Of a stretch of DNA of 64,000 nucleotides, positions 52,049 through 60,361 are shown piece after piece; position 1 is the stretch's first letter, and every line of letters begins with the position of its first letter. Under the pieces are notes generated by a model. It searched no databases. It worked only from the letters and a program-made list of their open reading frames with translations, and was not told the origin of the DNA. Source of the DNA: Enterocloster alcoholdehydrogenati (lineage in GTDB: Bacteria; Bacillota; Clostridia; Lachnospirales; Lachnospiraceae); the NCBI RefSeq assembly GCF_013282095.1, contig NZ_BLTJ01000004.1, forward strand, positions 230,124 through 294,123, read 5' to 3'. The position numbers were made by a program, and so were the translations under genes.

Positions 52049-52483
52049 ATGGTAGAAGTAAAGTTTTATGATAGCATAGATGATAAATTATTGAAATTTG
52101 CAGTTATTATCTCCAAAACAAATGGTAAATGGATATTTTGTAAACATAGAGAAAGAGACACTTATGAAGTCCCAGGAGGGCACAGGGAAAGTGGTGAAGA
52201 TATTTTATCTGTTGCTAAGCGAGAATTGATGGAGGAAACGGGTGCGACAGACTTTACTATCAAACCGATTTGTGTATATTCTGTCAAGGGAAAAACAAGA
52301 GTAAGCGAAAGCATTGACGATGAAACATTTGGTATGCTTTTCTATGCAGATGTATTTTCTTTTGAAGAAATACATAGTGAGATAGAGAAAATATTAATTA
52401 CGGATAATTTAGTAAAAAATTGGACATATCCGCTAATTCAACCAAAATTAATTGAAGAGGCAAAAAACAGAGGATATTTATAA
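52049..52483 (+). CDS. NUDIX hydrolase
   Basis: 144 residues. The Nudix box is complete: GGHRESGEDILSVAKRELMEETGA (about residues 47-70; G-x5-E-x7-RE-x2-EE-x-G). It hydrolyses a nucleoside diphosphate linked to another moiety; the actual substrate is unknown. Like the P-loop gene 67 bases upstream it is AT-rich, and the pair probably arrived together. AGAGAGGTG precedes the ATG. Confidence 0.9.
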   Translation: MVEVKFYDSIDDKLLKFAVIISKTNGKWIFCKHRERDTYEVPGGHRESGEDILSVAKRELMEETGATDFTIKPICVYSVKGKTRVSESIDDETFGMLFYADVFSFEEIHSEIEKILITDNLVKNWTYPLIQPKLIEEAKNRGYL

Positions 52484-52788
52484 AATTCAGTTTGACAACT
52501 TCATATCCATTATACACAAAGCAGTTAGTCTTAGGATTGACTGCTAAAAAAGACACCATTTAAGTGTCAACGATGTCTTTTTAGTGTTATTTTATAGTCA
52601 TATCAGGGCTCATTCAATCGTGGTAAATTTGTGGTAAAATGAGTATTTTTCTATATTCCAAAATACTTAAAAGTATAGTATTTATGCGGATAATCGAAAA
52701 TTAGATATAGAATTTGTATGAATTATAAGATAGATAAATAAGTACAGTAAGGAATAAACAGCAAATCGCAAAGAAGTGAGGGATACCA
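52484..52788. other. Non-coding end of the AT-rich island
   Basis: No gene is seen. The stretch holds a terminator-like hairpin (AAAAAGACA at 52547-52555 with TGTCTTTTT at 52574-52582). It also holds a doubled GTGGTAAA (near 52620-52638) that echoes GTGGTAAA near 51106 at the other end of the island. Normal composition resumes at about 52790. Confidence 0.55.
52547..52582. terminator. Bidirectional-looking terminator after the NUDIX gene
   Basis: AAAAAGACA (52547-52555) pairs with TGTCTTTTT (52574-52582); a competing inner GACAC/GTGTC hairpin exists. Confidence 0.6.
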
Positions 52789-53142
52789 ATGGATAAAAAA
52801 TTACCTGCCTGCCCGGTAGAAACTACGCTAATGCTGATCAGCGACCGCTGGAAAGTGCTCATCCTCCGGGATCTGATGGACGGAACAAAGCGGTTTGGGG
52901 AATTAAAACGGTCGGTTGGAAGTGTTTCCCAGAAGGTTCTGACTTCCAACTTGCGCTCCATGGAGGAAACAGGGCTTTTGACGCGGAAAGTCTATGCAGA
53001 GGTTCCGCCCCGGGTGGAATATACGCTGACAGAGACAGGATACAGTCTAAAGCCCATCCTGGACGCCATGGTAGCATGGGGAACGGAATATAAGCAGAAG
53101 GTGGAGGCTGAAGGGGGGGACCGGACAGCCGAACCTGTCTAA
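52789..53142 (+). CDS. HxlR-family transcriptional regulator
   Basis: 117 residues, a winged helix of the HxlR type: CPVETTLMLISDRWKVLILRDL at the N-terminus, then RFGELKRSVGSVSQKVLTSNLRSMEETGLL and a RVEYTLTETG wing. These are single-domain redox- or ligand-responsive regulators. Its target is unknown; the iron-transport operon starts 143 bases downstream in the same direction. GAAGTGAGG lies upstream of the start. Confidence 0.92.
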   Translation: MDKKLPACPVETTLMLISDRWKVLILRDLMDGTKRFGELKRSVGSVSQKVLTSNLRSMEETGLLTRKVYAEVPPRVEYTLTETGYSLKPILDAMVAWGTEYKQKVEAEGGDRTAEPV

Positions 53143-53208
53143 GATATAGGGGAGGAACAGTACAAGAAAAATCAGTTATATGGAGAGAAAAATTCTCATC
53201 TGCGTTTC

Positions 53209-53237
53209 TTGCCAAAGGGAGATTTTTGTGGTATAGT
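53209..53237 (+). promoter_or_regulatory. Promoter of the siderophore ABC operon
   Basis: TTGCCA (53209-53214), 17 bases, TATAGT (53232-53237). The -10 overlaps the palindromic operator. Confidence 0.8.
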
Positions 53238-53251
53238 TAGCAACTGCTAAC
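53236..53251. promoter_or_regulatory. Palindrome GTTAGCA-AC-TGCTAAC, candidate iron-responsive operator
   Basis: A perfect 16-base inverted repeat covering the end of the -10 and the start point of the iron-transport promoter. The TTAG...CTAA core resembles DtxR/IdeR-type boxes; identity of the repressor is inference. Confidence 0.7.
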
Positions 53252-53285
53252 TCTTTGTTTGGAACATAGGAAAGGCAGGTGAAGT

Positions 53286-54302
53286 ATGTCTGGCAGAAAT
53301 AGGCGATCCGGCGTCTTTGGGGCGGGTATGACGGCGGGTCTGTGTTTCGTTCTTCTTGGGGGCGCGCTGGCGCTGTCTCTGTGCGTGGGAGCAAAAAAGA
53401 TCACGTTTTCAGAGCTGGCCGGAGCGCTCTTTGCGTTTGATCCGGGAAATAAAAACCATGTGATTCTGCGCACGCTGCGCATTCCCAGGACATTTGCGGC
53501 AGCTGCGGTGGGAAGCAGCCTGGCGGTATCGGGAAGCCTGATGCAGGCGGCCACCAGAAATCCCATGGCAAGTCCTTCGGTATTAGGCATCAACGCAGGC
53601 GCAGGACTGGGACTGGCTCTGGCCATGATCGTATGTCCGGCAGCCTCCTTTAATGTGACGGTACTGTTTTCCTTTGGAGGAGCGGGAGCAGCGGCAGGGA
53701 TTATATTTCTGATCGCAGCTTTCAGCCGGGCAGGGAGCACGCCGGTGGGGCTGGCCCTGGCAGGAACAGCCATTACGGCGCTGTTTCATGCAGTCAGTCA
53801 GGCTCTTGCCATGTTTTTTAATATTTCTCAGGAACTTACCTTCTGGAATGCGGGAGGGATCTCCGGGGTACGGCCTCAGCAGGCGGCCATGCTCCTTCCC
53901 TGGACGGCGGCAGGACTGCTTCTGGCTCTTTTGATGGCCGGGCAGGTATCGCTTTTAAGTCTGGGAGAGGAGACGGCGGTAGGGTTAGGAGGAAAAATAC
54001 GCCGCATCCGGTTTATGTCCATGGCGGCGGTGCTGATCCTGACGGGCTCTTCAGTGGCGATTGCAGGCCCTATTAGCTTTGTAGGTCTGGTTGTTCCGCA
54101 TGGGGTGCGGTTTCTGGCCGGGGCCGATTACAGGAAGGTGATTCCCTGCTCCGTGCTTGGGGGTGCGCTTTTGGTGGTTGCCGCCGATATCATATCCCGT
54201 CTGATCCATCCGCCCTTTGAAACGCCGGCAGGTGCGGTTACAGCTCTGATCGGAGTGCCGTTTTTTATCTGGCTGGCATCTGGGAAAGGAGGACGCAAAT
54301 GA
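53286..54302 (+). CDS. FecCD-type iron-siderophore ABC permease 1
   Basis: 338 residues, about nine or ten membrane segments, of the BtuC/FhuB/FecCD family. Typical stretches are RIPRTFAAAAVGSSLAVSGSLMQAATRNPMASPSVLGINAGA and GPISFVGLVVPH with the coupling region. It begins the operon permease-permease-ATPase-binding protein. It overlaps the second permease by 4 bases (ATGA). Confidence 0.92.
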   Translation: MSGRNRRSGVFGAGMTAGLCFVLLGGALALSLCVGAKKITFSELAGALFAFDPGNKNHVILRTLRIPRTFAAAAVGSSLAVSGSLMQAATRNPMASPSVLGINAGAGLGLALAMIVCPAASFNVTVLFSFGGAGAAAGIIFLIAAFSRAGSTPVGLALAGTAITALFHAVSQALAMFFNISQELTFWNAGGISGVRPQQAAMLLPWTAAGLLLALLMAGQVSLLSLGEETAVGLGGKIRRIRFMSMAAVLILTGSSVAIAGPISFVGLVVPHGVRFLAGADYRKVIPCSVLGGALLVVAADIISRLIHPPFETPAGAVTALIGVPFFIWLASGKGGRK

Positions 54303-55321
54303 GACAGGAGCAAAGAATCAGAAGGCGTTTTTTTCTGATGTGCCTGCTTTTGGCTGTTATGGTACTTGGAAGCCTTCGGGCAGGCTTTACCAGCCTGACC
54401 ATGGGAGATGTATTTCGTGTTCTTACAGGGGGCGGAACCAGAGAGGAAAATCTGATTCTGTTTGATTTTCGTATGGTGCGGATCGTTTTGGCGGTTCTGG
54501 TGGGGGCGGGGCTTTCCGTATCAGGAACTGTATTTCAGACGATTTCCAAAAATCCCCTGGCAAGCCCGGATCTTTTGGGCGTCAGCGCAGGAGCGGGAAT
54601 GGCGGTGATGCTGTATACGCTTCTGGAGCCGGAGGGACAGGGAGGAAATGTGTTTTTGCTGCCGGTTGTGTCCTTAGGCGGCGCTCTGCTTACCTCTGTG
54701 CTGATCTATGGCATTGCCCATCGGAAGGGAGAGGCGGTTTCGCCCATCCGCATGGTGCTGATCGGAGTATCCGTTACTGCGGGGATCAATGCGGCGGATA
54801 TCCTGATTGCGGTACGGCTTTCTCCTGAAAAATTCCATCTGGTTAATACCTGGATGATCGGCAGTGTGTATGGAAACAGCTGGAAACACGTGCTGGCGCT
54901 TCTGCCGTGGATCCTCATTCTGGTTCCGGCGCTGTTGGTTCAGTCCAGGGAATTAGATCTTCTGCATCTGAAGGACGAGGTGGCAATTGGTCTGGGGGCT
55001 GCGCTAAAGAGAAGCCGCCTAATTTATCTTATGATGGCGGCGGCTCTGGCGGCGGCCTGTGTCAGCGTGGGCGGAGCCATTGGCTTTGTGGGCTTAATCT
55101 GCCCTCATTTGGCGGCAAAGCTGACCGGGGCAGGACACCGGCACAGGATTCCGGCCGCAGCTCTTTTAGGCGCGATCCTTCTTTTGGGAGCAGATTGGAT
55201 CGCCCGGACGGTGATCGCCCCGGATGAAATGCTCCTTGGCATTGTGGTGTCGCTTGTGGGAGCGCCGTATTTTCTCTATATCCTGCTGGGAGCGGGGAAA
55301 AAGGAAGGAGGAGCGCTGTGA
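54299..55321 (+). CDS. FecCD-type iron-siderophore ABC permease 2
   Basis: 340 residues, same family as its upstream neighbour: RMVRIVLAVLVGAGLSVSGTVFQTISKNPLASPDLLGVSAGAGM and GAIGFVGLICPHLA are the matching signatures. The two permeases form the heterodimeric channel. Translation is coupled to both neighbours through 4-base overlaps. Confidence 0.92.
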   Translation: MRQEQRIRRRFFLMCLLLAVMVLGSLRAGFTSLTMGDVFRVLTGGGTREENLILFDFRMVRIVLAVLVGAGLSVSGTVFQTISKNPLASPDLLGVSAGAGMAVMLYTLLEPEGQGGNVFLLPVVSLGGALLTSVLIYGIAHRKGEAVSPIRMVLIGVSVTAGINAADILIAVRLSPEKFHLVNTWMIGSVYGNSWKHVLALLPWILILVPALLVQSRELDLLHLKDEVAIGLGAALKRSRLIYLMMAAALAAACVSVGGAIGFVGLICPHLAAKLTGAGHRHRIPAAALLGAILLLGADWIARTVIAPDEMLLGIVVSLVGAPYFLYILLGAGKKEGGAL

Positions 55322-56121
55322 GATTTTATGCGGAGCACACAGATATTTCTTATGGAAGAAACCGAATCGTAGAGGATCTTTCCATGGAAATACCAGAGGG
55401 AAAGATAACCGCCCTGATCGGGGCCAATGGTTCGGGAAAATCCACGATTTTAAAGACGCTGTGCCGGATTATGAAGCCGGATAGAGGCCAGGTAATATTG
55501 GATGGGCGATCCATTCACAGGATGGGCAGCAGAGAGCTTGCCAGACGTCTGTCCATCCTGCCGCAGGGGCCGGAAGCGCCGGAAGGACTTACGGTGGAGG
55601 AACTGGCTGCCTATGGCCGTTCTCCTCACCGCGCCGGCTACGGCCGCCTGAGCGGAGAGGACAGAGAAAAGATCCGATGGGCGCTGTCGGTAACTCAGAT
55701 GGAAGAATTTTCCAGACGTTCTCTGGAACAGCTGTCCGGAGGACAGCGTCAGAGGGCGTGGATCGCCATGTGTCTGGCACAGGATACGGAGATTCTGTTT
55801 CTGGACGAGCCGACCACTTATCTGGACATCTCCTATCAGCTTGATATCATGAAGCTGTTAAAAAGGCTTAATGAGGCGTATCAGAAAACGATTATCATGG
55901 TGGTTCACGATCTGAATCACGCGTCCCTGTTTGCAGATCATATCGTGGCGGTAAAGAAGGGAAAGATCGTAAAAATGGGAAGGCCCGAAAGCGTGATTAC
56001 GCCCCTGACCTGCAGGGAGGTATTTGGGGTGATGGCAGATGTATTTACGGATCCGAGGACGAACCGTCCTCTTTGTATTCCGTATGACCATGTAATGGCG
56101 GGAGGGGAAAATGAGATATAA
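55318..56121 (+). CDS. Iron-siderophore ABC transporter ATP-binding protein
   Basis: 267 residues starting at GTG 55318, inside the stop of the permease (GTGA). Walker A GANGSGKST, signature LSGGQRQR, Walker B ILFLDEP, and the H-loop VVHDLNHA are all canonical. FecE/FhuC family. GGAAGGAGGA precedes the GTG. Confidence 0.93.
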   Translation: MRFYAEHTDISYGRNRIVEDLSMEIPEGKITALIGANGSGKSTILKTLCRIMKPDRGQVILDGRSIHRMGSRELARRLSILPQGPEAPEGLTVEELAAYGRSPHRAGYGRLSGEDREKIRWALSVTQMEEFSRRSLEQLSGGQRQRAWIAMCLAQDTEILFLDEPTTYLDISYQLDIMKLLKRLNEAYQKTIIMVVHDLNHASLFADHIVAVKKGKIVKMGRPESVITPLTCREVFGVMADVFTDPRTNRPLCIPYDHVMAGGENEI

Positions 56122-56138
56122 AAGAGAGGATATCACGG

Positions 56139-57221
56139 ATGAAAATGAAAAAATATGTTCTGAGACTTGTAACCGGAGCGGCAGCCGCGGCTCTGCTTTT
56201 AAGCGGCTGCGCAGCTGGGGAAAAAAGCGCCTCTGAGCCTTCTTCGGCCAGCGCAGGCCAGACGGATGCCGTAACGTCCGCTACAGTAAAGGATTCAGGC
56301 ACGGCGAGGGCTCAGATCGAGGCAGAGGCGGCTGCTCTGGTCCATCAGAATGAGAATGGACAGATTGTGCTTTCACACAAATATGGTGAGACGGTGATGC
56401 CGGAGCATCCGCAGCGGATTGTATGCATCAAGCTGGAAGATCTGGCGCTGGCCCTGGGAGTGGATCTGACGGCCTGCCAGCAGCTGGAGGGGTATTATCT
56501 GGAGGATCAGATTCAGAGCCTTGGAATCGGGAGCATTGCAGTGGATGAAGAGAGCAACACGGTGAATCTGGAGCAGGTTCTCTCCTATGAGCCGGATCTG
56601 ATCCTTTTAAGGGATTCCTTTGAGCCGTCCGTTTATGAGGAACTGAGCAAGATTGCCCCGGTGGCCGCCTTTGATTTAAAGGATACGGAGGTTTCTCTCC
56701 TTGCCATGGGTAAGGCTCTTGGAATGGAACAAGAGGCTCTTTCACGTCTGGAGCAGTACCATCAGAAGCTGGACGATGCAAAAGAGGCATTATCCGCGGT
56801 TTCTGACAATGAGACGGCCATGCTTCGCGTACTAAAAAAGGAAGTCCGCCTTTATCCGGCCTCTACGAACGATATGAGCCGCTTTTTATACCAGGATCTG
56901 GGACTGACGCCCGATCCCATGGCAGAGGAATATGATAATAAGGACAGCCTTGCCATTTCCATGGAAATGCTTCCGGAACTGACGGCGGAGCATATCTTTT
57001 TAGTGGCCGGATACGGTACGGCGGGAGGCAGTTCCGATGAGGAGGCGAAGAAACGGTTTGAGGAAATGCAGCAGGATCCCCTCTGGCAGGAGGTCCCTGC
57101 GGTAAAGAAGGGAAATGTATATGAGGTGGATTCCCGCCTGTGGCTGGCTCACGGCATCCTTGCAGTGGAGCAGAAGGTGGATGACGTGCTGGAGCATATG
57201 ACCCCGGAGTCTGCACAGTAA
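56139..57221 (+). CDS. Iron-siderophore ABC substrate-binding lipoprotein
   Basis: 360 residues. Lipoprotein signal (LRLVTGAAAAALLLSGC), a Ser/Ala-rich linker with many small residues (about 27-70), then a FecB/TroA-like domain (PQRIVCIKLEDLALALGV to the end, with SYEPDLILL in the middle). It captures ferric siderophore or heme at the cell surface and delivers it to the permease pair. Start is 17 bases after the ATPase stop. The ligand is unknown. Confidence 0.92.
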   Translation: MKMKKYVLRLVTGAAAAALLLSGCAAGEKSASEPSSASAGQTDAVTSATVKDSGTARAQIEAEAAALVHQNENGQIVLSHKYGETVMPEHPQRIVCIKLEDLALALGVDLTACQQLEGYYLEDQIQSLGIGSIAVDEESNTVNLEQVLSYEPDLILLRDSFEPSVYEELSKIAPVAAFDLKDTEVSLLAMGKALGMEQEALSRLEQYHQKLDDAKEALSAVSDNETAMLRVLKKEVRLYPASTNDMSRFLYQDLGLTPDPMAEEYDNKDSLAISMEMLPELTAEHIFLVAGYGTAGGSSDEEAKKRFEEMQQDPLWQEVPAVKKGNVYEVDSRLWLAHGILAVEQKVDDVLEHMTPESAQ

Positions 57222-57297
57222 CAGGATGGCGCCTGTACCCTTCTGACAGGGCATGGACGAATCGTTGCATTTTTGGTGATTTTTCCCGCGTCCGCTA

Positions 57298-57326
57298 TTG
57301 ACAGCCAACATCAAATATGCTAAATT
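57298..57326 (+). promoter_or_regulatory. Promoter of the leuS T-box transcript
   Basis: TTGACA (57298-57303), 17 bases, TAAATT (57321-57326). Confidence 0.85.
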
Positions 57327-57329
57327 ATG

Positions 57330-57600
57330 ATTCAGTGCAAATGCATTGACAGGAAATAGTAAGTATTCGTTCTGCCCCACAGAGAGCCGGTGGAAGATGA
57401 GATCCGGTGACAGAGGAGTGCTGAACTGGTCCTGGAGCAGCTTTTCTGAAGGGGGAGTTTTTTAACGCCCCTGGGTAGGAAAAGACGGAGGCTCACCGTT
57501 ACAGGAGTACATGAGTGTATGCAGTTTATCTGCATAAATCAGAGTGGTACCGCGTGGAATGTTTGACCGCGTCTCTTGAGGATAAGAGACGCGGTTTTTT
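57330..57600 (+). ncRNA. T-box leader of leuS, leucine specifier
   Basis: Contains AGAGAGCCGGTGGAAGATGAGA-type stem I sequence, GGTGACAGAGG, a specifier context GAA-CTG-G with CUG (Leu) at 57426-57428, and the T-box AGAGTGGTACCGCGTGG at 57541-57557. The terminator follows. Uncharged tRNA-Leu should relieve termination. Confidence 0.92.
57566..57600 (+). terminator. T-box regulated terminator of leuS
   Basis: ACCGCGTCTCTT (57566-57577) pairs exactly with AAGAGACGCGGT (57584-57595), followed by TTTTT. The left arm begins with the CCGCG that the antiterminator would also use. Confidence 0.93.
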
Positions 57601-57645
57601 GTTATGCGGGGCAGCAGACCAACTATTTACGGAGGAATGAAGATT

Positions 57646-60060
57646 ATGGCATCACAGTACAATCACAGCGCCATTGAAAAGAAATGGCGTGAGAACTGGG
57701 AAAAGAATCCGATCAATGTAAACGACGGAAAGAAAGAAAAATACTACTGCCTGGATATGTTCCCGTATCCGTCCGGAAGCGGCCTTCATGTAGGCCATTG
57801 GAGAGGCTATGTAATTTCCGATGTATGGAGCAGATACCAGCTGTTAAGAGGCAAATATGTGATCCATCCCATGGGCTGGGACGCCTTCGGCCTTCCCGCT
57901 GAGAACTATGCCATTAAGATGGGCGTGCATCCTGCAAAGTCAACGGAGGCAAACATTTCCAATATCAAGCGCCAGATCAAGCAGATCGCAGCTATATATG
58001 ACTGGGACATGGAAGTAAATACCACAGATCCCGCATTCTATAAGTGGACCCAGTGGATTTTTGTCCAGATGTTTAAAAAGGGCCTTGCGTATGAGAAGGA
58101 ATTTCCGATTAACTGGTGTCCTTCCTGTAAGACCGGCCTTGCAAACGAAGAGGTAGTAAACGGCTGCTGCGAACGCTGCGGCACCGCTGTTACAAAGAAA
58201 AACCTTCGCCAGTGGATGTTAAAGATCACTGCCTACGCAGAGCGGCTGTTAAATGATCTTGATAAGTTAGACTGGCCTGAGAAGGTTAAAAAGATGCAGG
58301 CAGACTGGATCGGAAAGTCCTATGGTGCTGAGGTGGAATTTTCCATTGACGGAAGAGATGAGAAGATCACAGTTTACACTACAAGGCCCGATACCCTCCA
58401 TGGAGCTACCTTTATGGTGCTGGCGCCGGAGCATAAGCTGGCAAAGAGCCTGGCTACCGATGAAACAAGAGAGGCGGTTGAGAAATACATTTTCGACGCT
58501 TCCATGCGTTCCAATGTAGACCGTATGCAGGCAAAGGAGAAAACCGGCGTATTTACCGGAAGCTATGCCATCAACCCCTTAAACGGGGCAAAGACGCCGA
58601 TCTGGCTGTCCGATTATGTACTGGCAGACTATGGCACCGGTGCGATCATGTGCGTACCGGCCCACGATGACAGAGACTTTGAGTTTGCGAAGAAATTCGG
58701 CCTTCCCATCGTTCAGGTGATCGCAAAGGACGGCAAGGAGATTGAAAATATGACCGAGGCCTATACAGAGGCAAGCGGCACCATGATCAATTCCGGCGAG
58801 TGGAACGGTATGGAATCATCTGTCCTTAAGAAGGAAGCTCCTCATATGATCGAGGAAAAGGGCTTTGGACGCAAGACGGTAAATTATAAGCTGCGCGACT
58901 GGGTATTCTCCCGCCAGAGATACTGGGGTGAGCCGATCCCCATCGTTCATTGCCCCAAGTGCGGCTGTGTGCCTGTGCCAGAAGATCAGCTGCCTCTGCG
59001 CCTGCCTGAGGTGGAAAGCTATCAGCCTACCGGCACCGGAGAGTCTCCGTTAGCGGGTATTGAGGAGTGGGTCAATACCACCTGTCCGGTCTGCGGTGCT
59101 CCTGCTAAGAGAGAGACAAATACCATGCCTCAGTGGGCCGGTTCCTCCTGGTACTTCCTGCGCTATGTGGACAGCCATAACAGCGAGGCTCTTGTATCCA
59201 GGGAAAAGGCGGATCAGTACCTTCCCGTAGATATGTATATCGGGGGCGTAGAACACGCGGTGCTCCATCTGCTGTACTCCCGTTTCTACACCAAGTTCCT
59301 CTGCGATATTGGCGCAATCGACTTTGACGAGCCGTTTAAGAAACTGTTCAATCAGGGAATGATCACAGGAAAGAACGGGATTAAGATGAGCAAGTCTAAG
59401 GGAAATGTGGTTTCTCCGGATGATCTGGTAAGAGACTATGGCTGTGACTCCCTGCGTCTTTACGAGCTTTTCGTAGGACCGCCGGAACTGGATGCAGAGT
59501 GGGACGACAGAGGCATTGAGGGTGTTTCCCGTTTCTTAAACCGTTTCTGGAACCTGGTCATGGACAGCAGGGACAAGGACATTCAGCCCACGAAGGAGAT
59601 GATCAAGCTTCGCCACAAGCTGGTATTTGACATTGAGCAGAGATTTAACCAGTTCAGCTTAAACACAGTGATCTCCGGCTTTATGGAGTACAATAACAAG
59701 CTGATGGAGCTGGCAAAGAAGGAAGGCGGCATTGACAAGGAGACATTAAAGACCTTTGTTACCCTGCTTGCGCCCTTCGCGCCTCATATCGGCGAGGAAC
59801 TCTGGAGCCAGCTTGGAGGAACGGACAGTGTATTCCATTCCCAGTGGCCGGAGTGCGATGAGGAAGCCATGAAGGATGACGAGATTGAGATCGCAGTCCA
59901 GGTAAATGGAAAGACCCGCGCAGTGATCAGCGTGCCTGCCGACATTACTAAGGATGATGTAATTGCTCAGGGCAGAGAGGCAGTGAAGGATAAGCTTACA
60001 GGGACTATCGTGAAGGAAATCTATGTTCCCGGACGGATTGTAAATATTGTGCAGAAATAA
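57646..60060 (+). CDS. leuS: Leucyl-tRNA synthetase
   Basis: 804 residues from ATG 57646, ten bases after GGAGG; ATG 57637 is too close to that site. HIGH-type motif FPYPSGSGLHVGH near residue 40, editing domain (about 220-410, TTRPDTLHGATFMVLAPEH), and KMSKSKGN (about 580). It has bacterial LeuRS length and order. The zinc-type cysteines near WCPSCKTGLANEEVVNGCCERCG are present. It is regulated by the leucine T-box upstream. Confidence 0.97.
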   Translation: MASQYNHSAIEKKWRENWEKNPINVNDGKKEKYYCLDMFPYPSGSGLHVGHWRGYVISDVWSRYQLLRGKYVIHPMGWDAFGLPAENYAIKMGVHPAKSTEANISNIKRQIKQIAAIYDWDMEVNTTDPAFYKWTQWIFVQMFKKGLAYEKEFPINWCPSCKTGLANEEVVNGCCERCGTAVTKKNLRQWMLKITAYAERLLNDLDKLDWPEKVKKMQADWIGKSYGAEVEFSIDGRDEKITVYTTRPDTLHGATFMVLAPEHKLAKSLATDETREAVEKYIFDASMRSNVDRMQAKEKTGVFTGSYAINPLNGAKTPIWLSDYVLADYGTGAIMCVPAHDDRDFEFAKKFGLPIVQVIAKDGKEIENMTEAYTEASGTMINSGEWNGMESSVLKKEAPHMIEEKGFGRKTVNYKLRDWVFSRQRYWGEPIPIVHCPKCGCVPVPEDQLPLRLPEVESYQPTGTGESPLAGIEEWVNTTCPVCGAPAKRETNTMPQWAGSSWYFLRYVDSHNSEALVSREKADQYLPVDMYIGGVEHAVLHLLYSRFYTKFLCDIGAIDFDEPFKKLFNQGMITGKNGIKMSKSKGNVVSPDDLVRDYGCDSLRLYELFVGPPELDAEWDDRGIEGVSRFLNRFWNLVMDSRDKDIQPTKEMIKLRHKLVFDIEQRFNQFSLNTVISGFMEYNNKLMELAKKEGGIDKETLKTFVTLLAPFAPHIGEELWSQLGGTDSVFHSQWPECDEEAMKDDEIEIAVQVNGKTRAVISVPADITKDDVIAQGREAVKDKLTGTIVKEIYVPGRIVNIVQK

Positions 60061-60361
60061 TTTGAGTGGAAATCTCATAATCGAATAAGGTGCTTGGAAA
60101 TATTGAAAAGTTCGCTGAAAATCAGGGTTTACAGACATTTTTCTTCAAAGAAAAGGTATCGTAGAATACCGCAAAATATCGTAACAGATTTTTAAAATGG
60201 AGTAAATTTGGAGTAAAGATTGAAAGAAAATGGAGTAAATATTTCAAAGATGTAATGAGAAATGGCGTGGATAATGAAAGCATTGTCTACGCTATTTTTT
60301 TCATGTATAATGCTATATGTAAGATTATTAGAAAATATAATCTAAGATAGGGGATAGTTTT
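60061..60361 (+). other. Non-coding junction before the restriction-modification island
   Basis: No gene is seen. AT content rises after leuS. TGGAGTAAA occurs three times (60198, 60209, 60231), a hairpin terminator lies at 60264-60300, and a weak AT-rich promoter region leads to the methyltransferase gene. This may be a scar of element insertion. Confidence 0.55.
60264..60300 (+). terminator. Terminator upstream of the restriction-modification genes
   Basis: GGCGTGGATAATG (60264-60276) pairs with CATTGTCTACGCT (about 60281-60293) with wobble pairs, then TTTTTT. Confidence 0.7.

Noticed and set aside
53237..53773. 178-residue minus-strand ORF opposite the first siderophore permease
   Set aside because: It is the antisense of the permease gene, Ala/Pro-rich by mirror of hydrophobic codons, and has no ribosome site.
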